Source of the DNA: Clostridia bacterium
Lineage (GTDB): Bacteria; Bacillota_A; Clostridia; Christensenellales; Aristaeellaceae
Direction of reading: 5' to 3'
Length of the DNA: 27,199 nucleotides
Assembly (NCBI GenBank): GCA_017620455.1
Contig: JAFZQK010000035.1
Coordinates: 1-27,199, forward strand
Both the position numbers and the translations under genes were made by a program. Below, one piece after another: positions 1 through 7,910 of the stretch. The notes under the pieces were generated by a model, which saw only the letters and a list, made by a program, of their open reading frames with translations, ran no database searches and was not told the origin of the DNA. The stretch's first letter is position 1, and every line of letters starts with the position of its first letter.

Positions 1-398
1 AGAAGCAGCGGGTGGCCATCGCCGGCGTGCTGGCCATGGAGCCGGAAGCCATTATTTTTGACGAATCCACCGCCATGCTGGATCCCCGGGGCCGCCGGGA
101 GGTGCTGACCGCCGTGAAGCGGCTGAACCGGGAGAAGGGGATCACGGTGATCTGGATTACGCATTTTATGGAAGAAGCCGTGGAGGCGGACCGGGTGCAC
201 GTGATGCACGACGGGCAGATCGTCATGAGCGGCACGCCCCGGGAGGTCTTTTCCCAGGAGGAGAAGCTGCGCGAATACCGCCTGGACGCGCCGGTGACGG
301 CCCGGCTGGCCCGGCGGCTGCGGAAGGCGGGGATGCCCCTGCCCGAGGGCATCCTGACCCCGGAGGAAATGGCGGAGGAGGTGGCGAAGCTGTGCTGA
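1..398 (+). CDS. ecfA1: ECF transporter ATPase EcfA1, C-terminal part (5' truncated by window edge)
   Basis: This is the C-terminal half of an ABC ATPase. It reads in frame from base 3 and opens on the tail of the signature motif (KQRVAIAG). A Walker B/D-loop (IIFDESTAMLDP) and a switch histidine (VIWITHFMEEAV) follow. The DESTAMLDP form is close to the EcfA1 type, and the gene runs directly into ecfA2 and ecfT, so it is best read as one of two ATPases of an energy-coupling factor transporter. These complexes power uptake of vitamins or metal ions through interchangeable membrane S components. Its stop codon overlaps the start of ecfA2 by 7 nt. The Walker A region and true start lie outside the window. 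The family call is firm; the A1 assignment rests on gene order and motif form. Confidence 0.9.
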   Translation, partial: KQRVAIAGVLAMEPEAIIFDESTAMLDPRGRREVLTAVKRLNREKGITVIWITHFMEEAVEADRVHVMHDGQIVMSGTPREVFSQEEKLREYRLDAPVTARLARRLRKAGMPLPEGILTPEEMAEEVAKLC

Positions 399-1261
399 TC
401 CGATTGGATCATGTGACGCATACCTATCAGCCCGGCAGCCCCTTCCAGGCCACCGCCATCCGGGATGTGACGCTGGAGATCCGCCCCGGGGAATTCCTGG
501 CCCTGATCGGGCATACCGGCTGCGGAAAATCCACCCTGGCCCAGCATATCAACGGCCTGCTCAAGCCCACGGAGGGCCGGGTGCTGCTGGACGGAAAGGA
601 CATCCACGAGAAAGGCTTCAACCGGAAGGACCTGCGCCGGGCGGTGGGATTGGTGTTCCAGTATCCGGAGCATCAGCTGTTTGAGGAAACGGTATTCAAG
701 GACGTGGCTTTCGGCCCCAGGAACCTGGGGCTTTCGGAAGACGAGATCAAAGAACGGGTGGAGGAGGCCCTGAAACGGGTGGGCCTGTCCGATCCCGGCA
801 TCGCGGAAAAATCGCCCTTTGAGCTGTCCGGCGGGCAGATGCGCCGGGCGGCCATGGCGGGGGTGCTCGCCATGCGGCCGGAGGTGCTGGTGCTGGACGA
901 GCCTGCCGCGGGGCTGGATCCCCAGAGCCGGGAGGACATGCTGCAGCTGATTTCCCATCTGCACAGCCAGGGCACCACGGTGGTGATGATCTCCCATTCC
1001 ATGGACGACGTGGCCCGGTTCGCCGATCGGGCGGTGGTGATGGAAAAGGGCGCCATCGCCATGGAGGGCACGCCGGAGGAGATCTTCCGCCACGGCGAGC
1101 GCCTGGAAAGCATGGGGCTGGACGTGCCCTCCGTGTGCAGGATCGGGATGCTGCTGCGCAGGAAGGGCGTGGCCTGCCCGGAGGAAATGTTCCGGGAGGA
1201 CCAGGCCTTCGACGCGCTGCTGGCCCTGTGGAAAGGGGGGAAAGCCCATGGCGTTCAATAA
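392..1261 (+). CDS. ecfA2: ECF transporter ATPase EcfA2
   Basis: A complete 289-residue ABC ATPase. Visible motifs are Walker A GHTGCGKST (about residues 40-48), the Q-loop in VFQYPEHQLFEETV (Q90), the signature LSGGQ (145-149), Walker B VLVLDE with catalytic Glu170, and the H-loop His202. The Q-loop sequence YPEHQLFEETV followed by FGPRNLG is typical of the EcfA2 subunit. The start is GTG at 392, preceded by a GGAGGAGG-type ribosome binding site inside ecfA1. The gene overlaps ecfA1 by 7 nt and ecfT by 14 nt, so the three are translationally coupled. The product should form a heterodimer with EcfA1 on the inner face of the membrane and drive EcfT with any available S component. No S component is encoded in this window, as expected for a group II ECF system. 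Confidence 0.95.
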   Translation: MLIRLDHVTHTYQPGSPFQATAIRDVTLEIRPGEFLALIGHTGCGKSTLAQHINGLLKPTEGRVLLDGKDIHEKGFNRKDLRRAVGLVFQYPEHQLFEETVFKDVAFGPRNLGLSEDEIKERVEEALKRVGLSDPGIAEKSPFELSGGQMRRAAMAGVLAMRPEVLVLDEPAAGLDPQSREDMLQLISHLHSQGTTVVMISHSMDDVARFADRAVVMEKGAIAMEGTPEEIFRHGERLESMGLDVPSVCRIGMLLRRKGVACPEEMFREDQAFDALLALWKGGKAHGVQ

Positions 1262-2054
1262 CATCACCCTGGGCCAGTACTACCCCGTGGACAGCGAAGT
1301 GCACAAGATGGACCCCCGGATCAAGATCGTGCTGCTGATCGCGTCCATCGTGGCCGTGTTCCTGGCGCAGAATCTGATGGCCCTGGTGCCGGTGATGGTG
1401 TTCCTGGCGCTGGCGGCCCGGCTTTCCCGGGTGCCGGTGAAGCTGATGATCAAGGGCTTAAAGCCCCTGCGCTTCATCCTGATATTGACGTTCGTGATGA
1501 ACCTTTTTTTCCTGCCCGGGGAGACGCCGCTGATGGACCTGGGCTTTGCGGTGATCAAGCGGGAATCGGTGATCACCGCGGTGCGGTATTCCCTGCGGCT
1601 GGTGCTGCTGGTGCTGTTTTCCAGCCTGCTGACGCTGACCACCGCGCCCATCGCCCTCACCGACGGGCTGGAGAGGCTGCTTTCGCCCCTCAAGGTGATC
1701 CGCTTCCCCGCCCATGAAATGGCCATGATGATGACCATCGCCCTGCGCTTCATCCCCACGCTGCTGGAGGAGGCCGACAAGATCATGAAGGCCCAGACCG
1801 CCCGGGGCGCGGACTTTGAATCCGGCAATCTGTTCAAGCGGGCAAAAGCGATGGTGCCGCTGCTGGTGCCCCTGTTCGTCAGCGCCTTCCGCCGGGCCGG
1901 GGACCTGGCCATGGCCATGGAAGCCCGGTGCTATCACGGCGGCGAGGGACGCACCCGGCTGCGGGTGCTCAAGTGCGAGGAAAGGGATTACTGGGCCTGC
2001 CTGTGGGTGGCCGTGCTGATCCTGGGCGTGGCGCTGGTGAACCGGCTTTTTTGA
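1248..2054 (+). CDS. ecfT: ECF transporter transmembrane protein EcfT
   Basis: A 268-residue integral membrane protein with several hydrophobic helices (about 25-55, 72-90, 112-133, 155-172, 250-266). Two short charged coupling motifs used by EcfT to contact the ATPases are visible: ARG in AQTARGADF (185-187) and ARC in MEARCYHGG (226-228). The second is normally ARG, so Cys228 replaces the usual glycine. It follows ecfA1-ecfA2 with a 14 nt overlap, the usual gene order, and ends just before a strong terminator. It should be the scaffold linking the ATPase pair to substrate-binding S components. Confidence 0.93.
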   Translation: MAFNNITLGQYYPVDSEVHKMDPRIKIVLLIASIVAVFLAQNLMALVPVMVFLALAARLSRVPVKLMIKGLKPLRFILILTFVMNLFFLPGETPLMDLGFAVIKRESVITAVRYSLRLVLLVLFSSLLTLTTAPIALTDGLERLLSPLKVIRFPAHEMAMMMTIALRFIPTLLEEADKIMKAQTARGADFESGNLFKRAKAMVPLLVPLFVSAFRRAGDLAMAMEARCYHGGEGRTRLRVLKCEERDYWACLWVAVLILGVALVNRLF

Positions 2055-2065
2055 CTGGATTGCGG

Positions 2066-2100
2066 GGCGGGCCGCCTGAAAGGGCGGGCCCGCCTTTTTT
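2066..2100 (+). terminator. Rho-independent terminator after ecfT
   Basis: Arms GGCGGGCC (2066-2073) and GGCCCGCC (2087-2094) form an 8 bp all-GC stem with a 13 nt loop, followed directly by six T. It lies 11 nt after the ecfT stop and separates the ECF operon from the peptidase operon. Confidence 0.9.
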
Positions 2101-2102
2101 GC

Positions 2103-2131
2103 TGTACTTTTCCGGCGAAATGATGTATAAT
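2103..2131 (+). promoter_or_regulatory. Sigma-A type promoter for the M42 peptidase operon
   Basis: A perfect -10 box TATAAT (2126-2131) sits 17 nt downstream of a weak -35 TGTACT (2103-2108), which matches consensus at three positions. It lies between the ecfT terminator and the first peptidase start, with a GGGAGG ribosome binding site at about 2150-2155. The position is what a new transcription unit would need. Confidence 0.65.
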
Positions 2132-2166
2132 CGGAAGCGATCATCCAAGGGAGGAAAGCATCACCC

Positions 2167-3207
2167 ATGAAAACGGAAGATTTTTTGAAGGAAGCGACGG
2201 CCATTCCCGGCGTGACGGGCAATGAGCGCGCCGCGGCGGAGTATATCGCCGGGGCGTTCGCGCCCTATGCGGACGAGGTGGAGATCACGCCGCTCAACTG
2301 CGTGGTGGCCCACAAAAAGGGAAGCGGCCCCAAGGTGCTGATCTGCGCCCACCTGGACGAGATCGGCATGATGGTGAGCAGGATCGAGAAGGACGGCTCC
2401 CTCCGGCTGCAGAGCGTGGGCGGCGTGGATCCCCGGGTGCTGCCCGGCATGCGGGTGCGGGTGTACGCGAAGGAGGGCATGCTGCCGGGCGTCGTGGGGG
2501 CGACGCCGCCGCATCTGCTGAAGGAAGCGGACCGGAAAAACAACTATACCTGGGAAACCCTGTTCGTGGACCTGGGCATGGACGCGGAGCAGGTGCGGAG
2601 CAAGGTGCGCGTGGGGGACACGGTGTGCTTTGAATACCGCTGGGTGGAAATGAAAAACGGCCGGGTGGCCGCCAAAACGGTGGACGACCGGGGCTGCGTG
2701 GCCATCATGCTGGACGCGGCCCGGCGGCTCAAGGACATGAAGCACACCGCGGATCTGTATTTCGTGGCCACCTGCCAGGAGGAGATCGGCAGCTACGGCG
2801 CGACGGTGGCCGGCTTCGCCCTGGCGCCGGATCTGGGCGTGGCTTTCGACGTGTGCCACGCGGACACCCCCGGCGCGCCCCGGAATTCCACCAGCAAAAT
2901 CACCTCGCTGGTCACCAGCAAGGGGCCGTTCCTCAATCCCTTCCTGGTGAAGAAGCTGGAGGAGACCGCCAAGGATAACGGCATCGAGTTGCAGATCGAG
3001 GTGACCCCGCGCTATACCAGCACGGACGCGGACGACCTGTCCGTCACCCGGGCGGGGGTGCCCACGGTGCTTTTGTCCCTGCCGATCAAATACATGCACA
3101 CCAACGTGGAAACCTTCGATATGCACGCCCTCAAGGAAGGCGCGCGGCTGCTGGCCCATTACCTGGCGCAGATCGACGAAAGCTGGGAGGGTGAATTATG
3201 GACCTGA
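2167..3207 (+). CDS. M42 family metallopeptidase (paralogue 1)
   Basis: A 346-residue M42 peptidase, a family of cytoplasmic di-metal aminopeptidases that assemble into large tetrahedral shells and trim short peptides. Metal ligands and catalytic residues are visible in order: His62 and Asp64 in ICAHLDEIG, the bridging Asp in TVDDRG (173/174), the Glu pair 205-206 in CQEEIG, Asp228 in AFDVCHADTP, and His311 in KYMHTNVE. Length is normal for the family (about 330-360). The ATG at 2167 is preceded by GGGAGG about 12 nt upstream. It is first of three tandem paralogues and overlaps the next by 10 nt. Substrate preference within M42 (glutamyl, leucyl, lysyl) cannot be told from the sequence. Related members were long annotated as endoglucanases, which is unlikely here. 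Confidence 0.93.
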   Translation: MKTEDFLKEATAIPGVTGNERAAAEYIAGAFAPYADEVEITPLNCVVAHKKGSGPKVLICAHLDEIGMMVSRIEKDGSLRLQSVGGVDPRVLPGMRVRVYAKEGMLPGVVGATPPHLLKEADRKNNYTWETLFVDLGMDAEQVRSKVRVGDTVCFEYRWVEMKNGRVAAKTVDDRGCVAIMLDAARRLKDMKHTADLYFVATCQEEIGSYGATVAGFALAPDLGVAFDVCHADTPGAPRNSTSKITSLVTSKGPFLNPFLVKKLEETAKDNGIELQIEVTPRYTSTDADDLSVTRAGVPTVLLSLPIKYMHTNVETFDMHALKEGARLLAHYLAQIDESWEGELWT

Positions 3208-4202
3208 AAACCCTTTGTGAACTCAACGGCGCTTCCGGCCGGGAAGGCGCGGTGCGCAAGGCCGTGATGGAAGCGGCCGGGCCCCTGTGCGACAGCGTCC
3301 GGATCGACCGGATGGGCAACGTGATCGCCTTCAAGAAGGGCAGGACGGGCAGACGGCACATCCTGTTCAGCGCCCATATGGACGAGGTGGGCTTCATCAT
3401 CCTGGACGCTACCGACGACGGGCTGCTCATTTTCCGGCCCGTGGGGGGCATCGATCCCCGGGTGACGGTGAGCAAATACGTGACGGTGGGGGACAAGAAT
3501 GTGAAGGGCGTCATCGGCGCCCTGGCCATCCACCTGCAGAGCCCCGAGGACCGCAAGCGCGTATTGGACTACGAAAGCCTCTATATCGACATCGGGGCCA
3601 AAGAGAAGAATGAGGCGCTTGCGGACTGCCCGCCGGGCAGCTATGCGTACTTCGATACCGGCTATCAGGAATTCGGCGACGGGTGCGTGGTCTCCAAGGC
3701 CCTGGACGACCGGGTGGGCTGCTGGAACCTGCTCAGGCTCCTGGAAAACGAATACGACGCGGACGTGACCTGCGCCTTCGTCACCCAGGAGGAGGTGGGA
3801 CTGCGGGGCGCCACGGGCGCGGCCTTTGAGGCCAAGGCCGATACGGTGATCGTGCTGGAGGGCACCACCGCCGGGGACATGGGCAACGCGGACAAAACCC
3901 GCACCGTATGCGAGCCGGGGAAGGGCGTCGCCGTCTCCTTCATGGACCGGGCGTCCATCGCCAACGGGGAATTGTACCGGGAGCTGATGGAGCTGGCGGA
4001 GAAAAAGGGCGTCGCCCATCAGGTGAAGCGCGGGGCCACCGGCGGCAACGACGCCGGGGCGTACCAGCGCAGCCGGGAAGGGGTCCGGACCTGCGTGCTG
4101 TCCGTGCCCTGCCGCTACATCCACGGGCCCAGCTCCGTGGCGAAACTCAGCGATATCGAAGCCCAGCTTGCTTTGGCCCGGGCGTACGCGGAAAACGCGT
4201 GA
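3198..4202 (+). CDS. M42 family metallopeptidase (paralogue 2)
   Basis: A 334-residue second M42 paralogue. The family motifs are His60/Asp62 in SAHMDEVG, Asp170-Asp171 in ALDDRVG, the catalytic and ligand Glu pair 198-199 in TQEEVG, and His309 in RYIHGPSS. Where most members have an Asp metal ligand (the DV.T.A.D.P segment), this one has Glu221 in VLEGTTAGD. That is a conservative change that could shift metal or substrate preference. The start ATG overlaps the end of paralogue 1 by 10 nt, with a GGGAGG ribosome binding site inside that gene, so the two are coupled. It is expected to be a cytoplasmic aminopeptidase, and mixed-subunit M42 assemblies with its neighbours are possible but inferred. 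Confidence 0.92.
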   Translation: MDLKTLCELNGASGREGAVRKAVMEAAGPLCDSVRIDRMGNVIAFKKGRTGRRHILFSAHMDEVGFIILDATDDGLLIFRPVGGIDPRVTVSKYVTVGDKNVKGVIGALAIHLQSPEDRKRVLDYESLYIDIGAKEKNEALADCPPGSYAYFDTGYQEFGDGCVVSKALDDRVGCWNLLRLLENEYDADVTCAFVTQEEVGLRGATGAAFEAKADTVIVLEGTTAGDMGNADKTRTVCEPGKGVAVSFMDRASIANGELYRELMELAEKKGVAHQVKRGATGGNDAGAYQRSREGVRTCVLSVPCRYIHGPSSVAKLSDIEAQLALARAYAENA

Positions 4203-4222
4203 GACGACAGGAGGAAAAGAAA

Positions 4223-5221
4223 ATGTTATTGGATACGTTGAAAACAGTGCTTTCCGTGTACGGCCCCTCAGGCCAGGAGACCCGGGTGGCGGACGTGCTC
4301 ACGGCCATGCTTAGGGAGCACGCGGACAGCATCTGCACCGATGTGATGGGAAACCTGATCGTGGAAAAGAAGGGCCGGGAAAACGGGAAAACCATCATAT
4401 TCTCCGCCCACATGGACCATATCGGTCTGGTGGTGACGGACATCGAGGACGAAGGGTATCTCAGGGTCACGCCCGTGGGCGGCGTGTCGGTGGACAGCAT
4501 GCGCTGCCGCCATGTGGTGTTCGGCGGCGGCGTTCACGGCGTGGCCGTGTGCCAGCCCACCAAGGGCGAGACCGCCGGGATGCAGCATCTGTTCGTGGAC
4601 ATCGGGGCGAAGGACAAGGCGGAAGCCCTGACCATGGTGAACCTGGGGGACGCCTGCGTGTTCGCGCCGGAGATCATCCCCCTGGGCAAGCATCGCATCG
4701 CCGCCCCCGCCATGGACGACCGCTGCGCCTGCGCGCTGCTGGCGGAACTGGTGATGCAGATCGGGACGCCCCGGAACAATATCGCCGCCGTGTTCTCCGT
4801 TCAGGAGGAGGTGGGCACCCGGGGCGCCGCCGCCGCCGCTTTCCGGATCGCGCCGGATCTGGGCGTGGGCATCGACGTCACCGCCTGGGGGGACACCCCG
4901 GAGGTGAAGCTGCCCGCGGTGAAGCTGGGGGAGGGCGCGGCCGTCAAATTCATGGACCGGTCCATGATCGCCACCCCCTGCGTCCGGGACGCCCTGATCG
5001 CCGCGGCGGAAAAGGCGGGCGTGCCGTATCAGCGCGAGATCCTGCCCTTCGGCGGCACCGACGGGGCGGCCATCCAGCACTCCCGGGGCGGCGTGCCGGC
5101 GGGGACGCTGTCCATCCCCTGCCGCTACGTCCATTCCGCCTGCGAGGTCATCGACATGCGGGATATGGACGGGGCCCTTGAAATCCTCAAGGAATTCGTG
5201 AACGGGGATTTCGGCGCGTGA
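4223..5221 (+). CDS. M42 family metallopeptidase (paralogue 3)
   Basis: A third M42 paralogue of 332 residues. The reading frame is open upstream, but the ATG at 4223 is the sensible start: it follows an AGGAGGAAAAG ribosome binding site, gives the usual M42 N terminus (LKTVLSVYGPSGQE) and starts 20 nt after the previous stop. Motifs are His63/Asp65 in SAHMDHIG (His replaces the common Glu after the Asp), Asp165-Asp166 in AMDDRC, Glu195-Glu196 in VQEEVG, Asp218 in GIDVTAWGD, and His304 in RYVHSA. All metal and catalytic positions appear intact. The stop overlaps the GTG start of the folate gene by 4 nt. Confidence 0.92.
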   Translation: MLLDTLKTVLSVYGPSGQETRVADVLTAMLREHADSICTDVMGNLIVEKKGRENGKTIIFSAHMDHIGLVVTDIEDEGYLRVTPVGGVSVDSMRCRHVVFGGGVHGVAVCQPTKGETAGMQHLFVDIGAKDKAEALTMVNLGDACVFAPEIIPLGKHRIAAPAMDDRCACALLAELVMQIGTPRNNIAAVFSVQEEVGTRGAAAAAFRIAPDLGVGIDVTAWGDTPEVKLPAVKLGEGAAVKFMDRSMIATPCVRDALIAAAEKAGVPYQREILPFGGTDGAAIQHSRGGVPAGTLSIPCRYVHSACEVIDMRDMDGALEILKEFVNGDFGA

Positions 5222-5775
5222 CGGAAAAGGAAGCGCTGCGCCTTCGCGCCCGAAAGATCGCGGAGGGCATGACCGCCCGGGAGCGGGCGGAAAACAGCGC
5301 GGCCATCCGGGACCGGGTGCTGGCGCTGGAGGCATACCGGCAGGCCCGCACGGTGTTTTTGTATGTCAGCATGCCCGCGGAGCCGGATACGGCCGCCCTC
5401 ATCGGCCGGGCGCTGGCGGACGGAAAGAGCGTCTGCGTGCCCCGGTGCCAGAAACCGCCCCGGATGGACGCGGCGGCGATCCGCAGCCGGAAGGATCTGC
5501 GCCCCGGCCGCCTGGGCATCCCCGCCCCGGGGCCGGAGGCGGAAGCCGTGCCGCCGCAGGAAATCGACCTGGCGCTGATCCCCTGCGTGGCGGCGGGAAA
5601 GGACGGAAGCCGCCTGGGCCACGGCGGCGGGTATTACGACGCGTTTCTGCCGGAGACGCGGGCGAAAAAAATCTGCCTGTGCTTTGAAAAACTGCTGACC
5701 GACGGCATTCCCATGGACGAAACGGACGTGGAGATGGACGCGGTGATCACGGAAGCAAATATTTACGCAGAATAA
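5218..5775 (+). CDS. fau: 5-formyltetrahydrofolate cyclo-ligase
   Basis: A 185-residue protein of the MTHFS family, which converts 5-formyltetrahydrofolate to 5,10-methenyltetrahydrofolate using ATP and returns the storage folate to one-carbon metabolism in the cytoplasm. The hallmark nucleotide-binding loop RLGHGGGYYD is at residues 132-141. The C-terminal segment ending in DAVITE and the N-terminal basic helix (KEALRLRARKIAEGM) also fit. Length matches the family. The GTG start overlaps the upstream TGA as GTGA, so translation is probably coupled to paralogue 3. The gene ends at a strong hairpin. The link to the peptidases is by operon only; no shared pathway is evident. Confidence 0.93.
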   Translation: MTEKEALRLRARKIAEGMTARERAENSAAIRDRVLALEAYRQARTVFLYVSMPAEPDTAALIGRALADGKSVCVPRCQKPPRMDAAAIRSRKDLRPGRLGIPAPGPEAEAVPPQEIDLALIPCVAAGKDGSRLGHGGGYYDAFLPETRAKKICLCFEKLLTDGIPMDETDVEMDAVITEANIYAE

Positions 5776-5781
5776 AAAAAG

Positions 5782-5820
5782 CGGCAGCGAGCGAGAAGCC
5801 TTCTCCCGGCTGCCGTTTTT
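5782..5820. terminator. Bidirectional terminator between convergent operons
   Basis: Outer arms CGGCAGC (5782-5788) and GCTGCCG (5809-5815) flank an inner GAGAA/TTCTC stem (5793-5797, 5801-5805). Five T follow on the plus strand and a run of seven A precedes it (5774-5780), giving a U-tract in both directions. It lies between the convergent folate gene and the ABC exporter. Confidence 0.88.
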
Positions 5821-5833
5821 CTTATGCCGCCGT

Positions 5834-7606
5834 TCAGTCCGCGCTGCCTTTTCCGGCGTACAGGCTGTACAGGGAATAATAGATGCCGCCCTTTTTCATC
5901 AGCTCTTCGTGGGTGCCCATTTCCTCGATGCCCTTTTCCGTCAGCACCCAGATCACGTCTGCGTTGCGGATGGTGGTGAGCCGGTGGGCGATGGTGAAGG
6001 TGGTGCGGCCCTTGGCCAGCTCCTCCAGGGATTTCTGCACCAGCAGCTCGCTTTCGTTGTCCAGGGAGCTGGTGGCCTCGTCCAGGATCAGGATGGGCGG
6101 GTTCTTCAGGAACACCCGGGCGATGGACAGCCGCTGCTTCTGCCCGCCGGAGAGCTTCACGCCCCGCTCGCCGATGTAGGTATCGTAGCCGTTGGGCAGC
6201 TTCGATACGAATTCGTGGGCCCCGGCGCGCTTGGCGGCCAGGACGATCTCTTCGTCGGTGGCGCCGGGCTTGCCGTAGGAAATGTTTTCCCGCACGGTGC
6301 CGGAAAAGAGATACACCTCCTGCTGCACCATGCCGATGGCGTTGCGGAGGGAATGCAGCGTGATCCCCTGAATGTCTTTGCCGTCGATGGTGATGCGGCC
6401 GGAGGTCACGTCGTAAAACCGGGGAATCAGGTTGCACAACGTGGTTTTTCCCGCGCCGCTGGGGCCTACCAGCGCCACGTTCTGGCCCGGCAGGATGCGC
6501 ATGTCCACCTGGGAGAGCACCTCGTGGGCGGGATCGTCGGAATAATGGAAGCCCACCTTTTCAAAGCACACCTCGCCCCGGACCTCCCCGATGTCCTTCG
6601 CGCCGGGGTTGTCCTTGATCTCCACCGGGGCGTCCATGATCTCGCAGAAGCGCTCGATGCCCGTCATGCCGCGCTCGAACTGCTCGGAGAAATCCACGAT
6701 GCGGCGGATGGAGGTGAGGAGGGTGGAGATATAGAGCAGGTATGCCGTGTATTCGCCCACGCCGATCCTGCCGTCCTTGAGGAACAGCGCGCCCATCACC
6801 ACCACGGTGATGTACATGAGCCCGTCGAACAGCCGGGTCACCGTGTTGAACCCGGCCATGTAGCGGTACTGCTTTTGCTTGAAGCCGAAAAATTTGCGGT
6901 TCCCCTCGCCGAATTTTTCGATCTCCAGATCCTCGTTGGCAAAGGAGCGCACCACCCGCACCCCCAGCAGGCTGTCCTCCACCTGGGCGTTGATCTCGCC
7001 CACCTGGTGCCGCGCGTCCTTGAAGGCGGCGCGCATCTTGCGGCGGAAATAGCGGGTGCCCACCAGCATGAAGGGCAGCAGCACGAAGATCATCAGCGTC
7101 AGCTGCGCGTTCATGCCGCACAGGATGATGAAGGACGCCGTGATCTTGACGGAGGAGATCAGGATCTCCTCCGGGCAGTGGTGGGCGAATTCGGTGACGT
7201 CGAACAGGTCCGAGGTGATGCGGGCCATGATCTGGCCCACCTTGGTTTCGTTGTAGTAGGAGAAGGACAGCTGCTGCAGGTGGTTGAACAGGTCCGTGCG
7301 CATGTCCGTTTCCAGCTTGGCGCCGGTGATGTGGCCCCAGTACTGCATGAAGTGGTTGGCCGCGGTGTCGATGATCCGGAGGAGCAGATACAGCGCCCCC
7401 AGCTTCAGCACCCAGCCGGCGGTGATGGCGGTGTAATCCTTCACCGCCTGATTGGTGATGGCGCGGACGATCAGGGGGAAAATGATCTCGCATCCCGTGG
7501 TCAGCAGCGCGCAGCACAGATCGAAGGCGATCTCTTTTTTGTATTTTCCGTAATAAGGCAGGAAGCGCCGGAGCAGATCCCGGAGCTTCATTCTGGTTTG
7601 AATCAT
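5834..7606 (-). CDS. ABC exporter, fused permease-ATPase (multidrug/lipid type)
   Basis: A 590-residue half-transporter with the membrane domain first (helices roughly within residues 25-310) and the ATPase domain after about 345. Motifs are Walker A GPSGAGKTT (381-389), signature LSGGQ (485-489), Walker B ILILDE with catalytic Glu510, and H-loop His541. An intact catalytic Glu and signature mean it could work as a homodimer. There is no N-terminal C39 peptidase domain, so it is not a bacteriocin-processing exporter. The start ATG at 7606 has an AGAGG ribosome binding site about 8 nt upstream. It is the last gene of the minus-strand operon, 16 nt after barstar. The substrate is unknown. A role in exporting something linked to the barnase cassette is possible but unproven, since the barnase carries its own Sec-type leader. 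Confidence 0.92.
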   Translation of the reverse strand: MIQTRMKLRDLLRRFLPYYGKYKKEIAFDLCCALLTTGCEIIFPLIVRAITNQAVKDYTAITAGWVLKLGALYLLLRIIDTAANHFMQYWGHITGAKLETDMRTDLFNHLQQLSFSYYNETKVGQIMARITSDLFDVTEFAHHCPEEILISSVKITASFIILCGMNAQLTLMIFVLLPFMLVGTRYFRRKMRAAFKDARHQVGEINAQVEDSLLGVRVVRSFANEDLEIEKFGEGNRKFFGFKQKQYRYMAGFNTVTRLFDGLMYITVVVMGALFLKDGRIGVGEYTAYLLYISTLLTSIRRIVDFSEQFERGMTGIERFCEIMDAPVEIKDNPGAKDIGEVRGEVCFEKVGFHYSDDPAHEVLSQVDMRILPGQNVALVGPSGAGKTTLCNLIPRFYDVTSGRITIDGKDIQGITLHSLRNAIGMVQQEVYLFSGTVRENISYGKPGATDEEIVLAAKRAGAHEFVSKLPNGYDTYIGERGVKLSGGQKQRLSIARVFLKNPPILILDEATSSLDNESELLVQKSLEELAKGRTTFTIAHRLTTIRNADVIWVLTEKGIEEMGTHEELMKKGGIYYSLYSLYAGKGSAD

Positions 7607-7622
7607 GAATAACCTCTTTTCG

Positions 7623-7910
7623 TCAGTCCCCGTAATCCCCGTTGCCGGGCAGCAGCCGGATCTGCAGCCGGGGGTTCTCCGCGGCGGAATCGAAAAATAC
7701 GTTAAGGAAGCCGCCCCAGTTCTCGATTTGCCGGGCGGCCGCGGCGCAGTCTTCGATCACCAGCTGGGTATCGTCCAGGTCGGTGAGGCAGTCGTGCAGG
7801 GCGTCCAGGTTCTTCCCGTAGTATTCCGGAAAATCCAGCGCGGCGGCAAGGGCCCCGTGGGCCTGGGCGGCGGAAAGCCACCGGGCGGCGGAAAGCTGTA
7901 CTCTTTTCAT
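7623..7910 (-). CDS. Barstar-family ribonuclease inhibitor
   Basis: A 95-residue barstar homologue. Its core FPEYYGKNLDALHDCL (residues 27-42) lines up closely with the barnase-binding helix of Bacillus barstar. Tyr30, Asn34, Asp36 and Asp40 correspond to barstar Tyr29, Asn33, Asp35 and Asp39, the key contact residues. Trp38 is replaced by His39. The acidic residue equivalent to barstar Glu76 is probably Asp74 in NVFFDSAAE. It has no signal peptide, as expected for a cytoplasmic immunity protein. The ATG overlaps the stop of the upstream barnase gene by 4 nt (ATGA), so inhibitor is made wherever toxin is translated. The pairing with a true barnase next door makes the immunity role strong. Confidence 0.93.
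   Translation of the reverse strand: MKRVQLSAARWLSAAQAHGALAAALDFPEYYGKNLDALHDCLTDLDDTQLVIEDCAAAARQIENWGGFLNVFFDSAAENPRLQIRLLPGNGDYGD

Noticed and set aside
2167..5775. Peptidase-folate operon as a folylpolyglutamate recycling pathway
   Set aside because: M42 enzymes act on alpha-linked peptides, whereas folate tails are gamma-linked. Operon proximity alone does not support the idea.
5834..7606. ABC exporter as a dedicated bacteriocin/toxin secretion system
   Set aside because: No C39 peptidase domain, no double-glycine leader peptide and no membrane fusion partner. The barnase has its own Sec-type leader.
5909..7612. Long plus-strand open frame antisense to the ABC exporter
   Set aside because: Its translation is rich in His/Gly/Asp/Val and low in structure, as expected for the complement of a GC-rich gene. 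The minus-strand frame has all ABC motifs.
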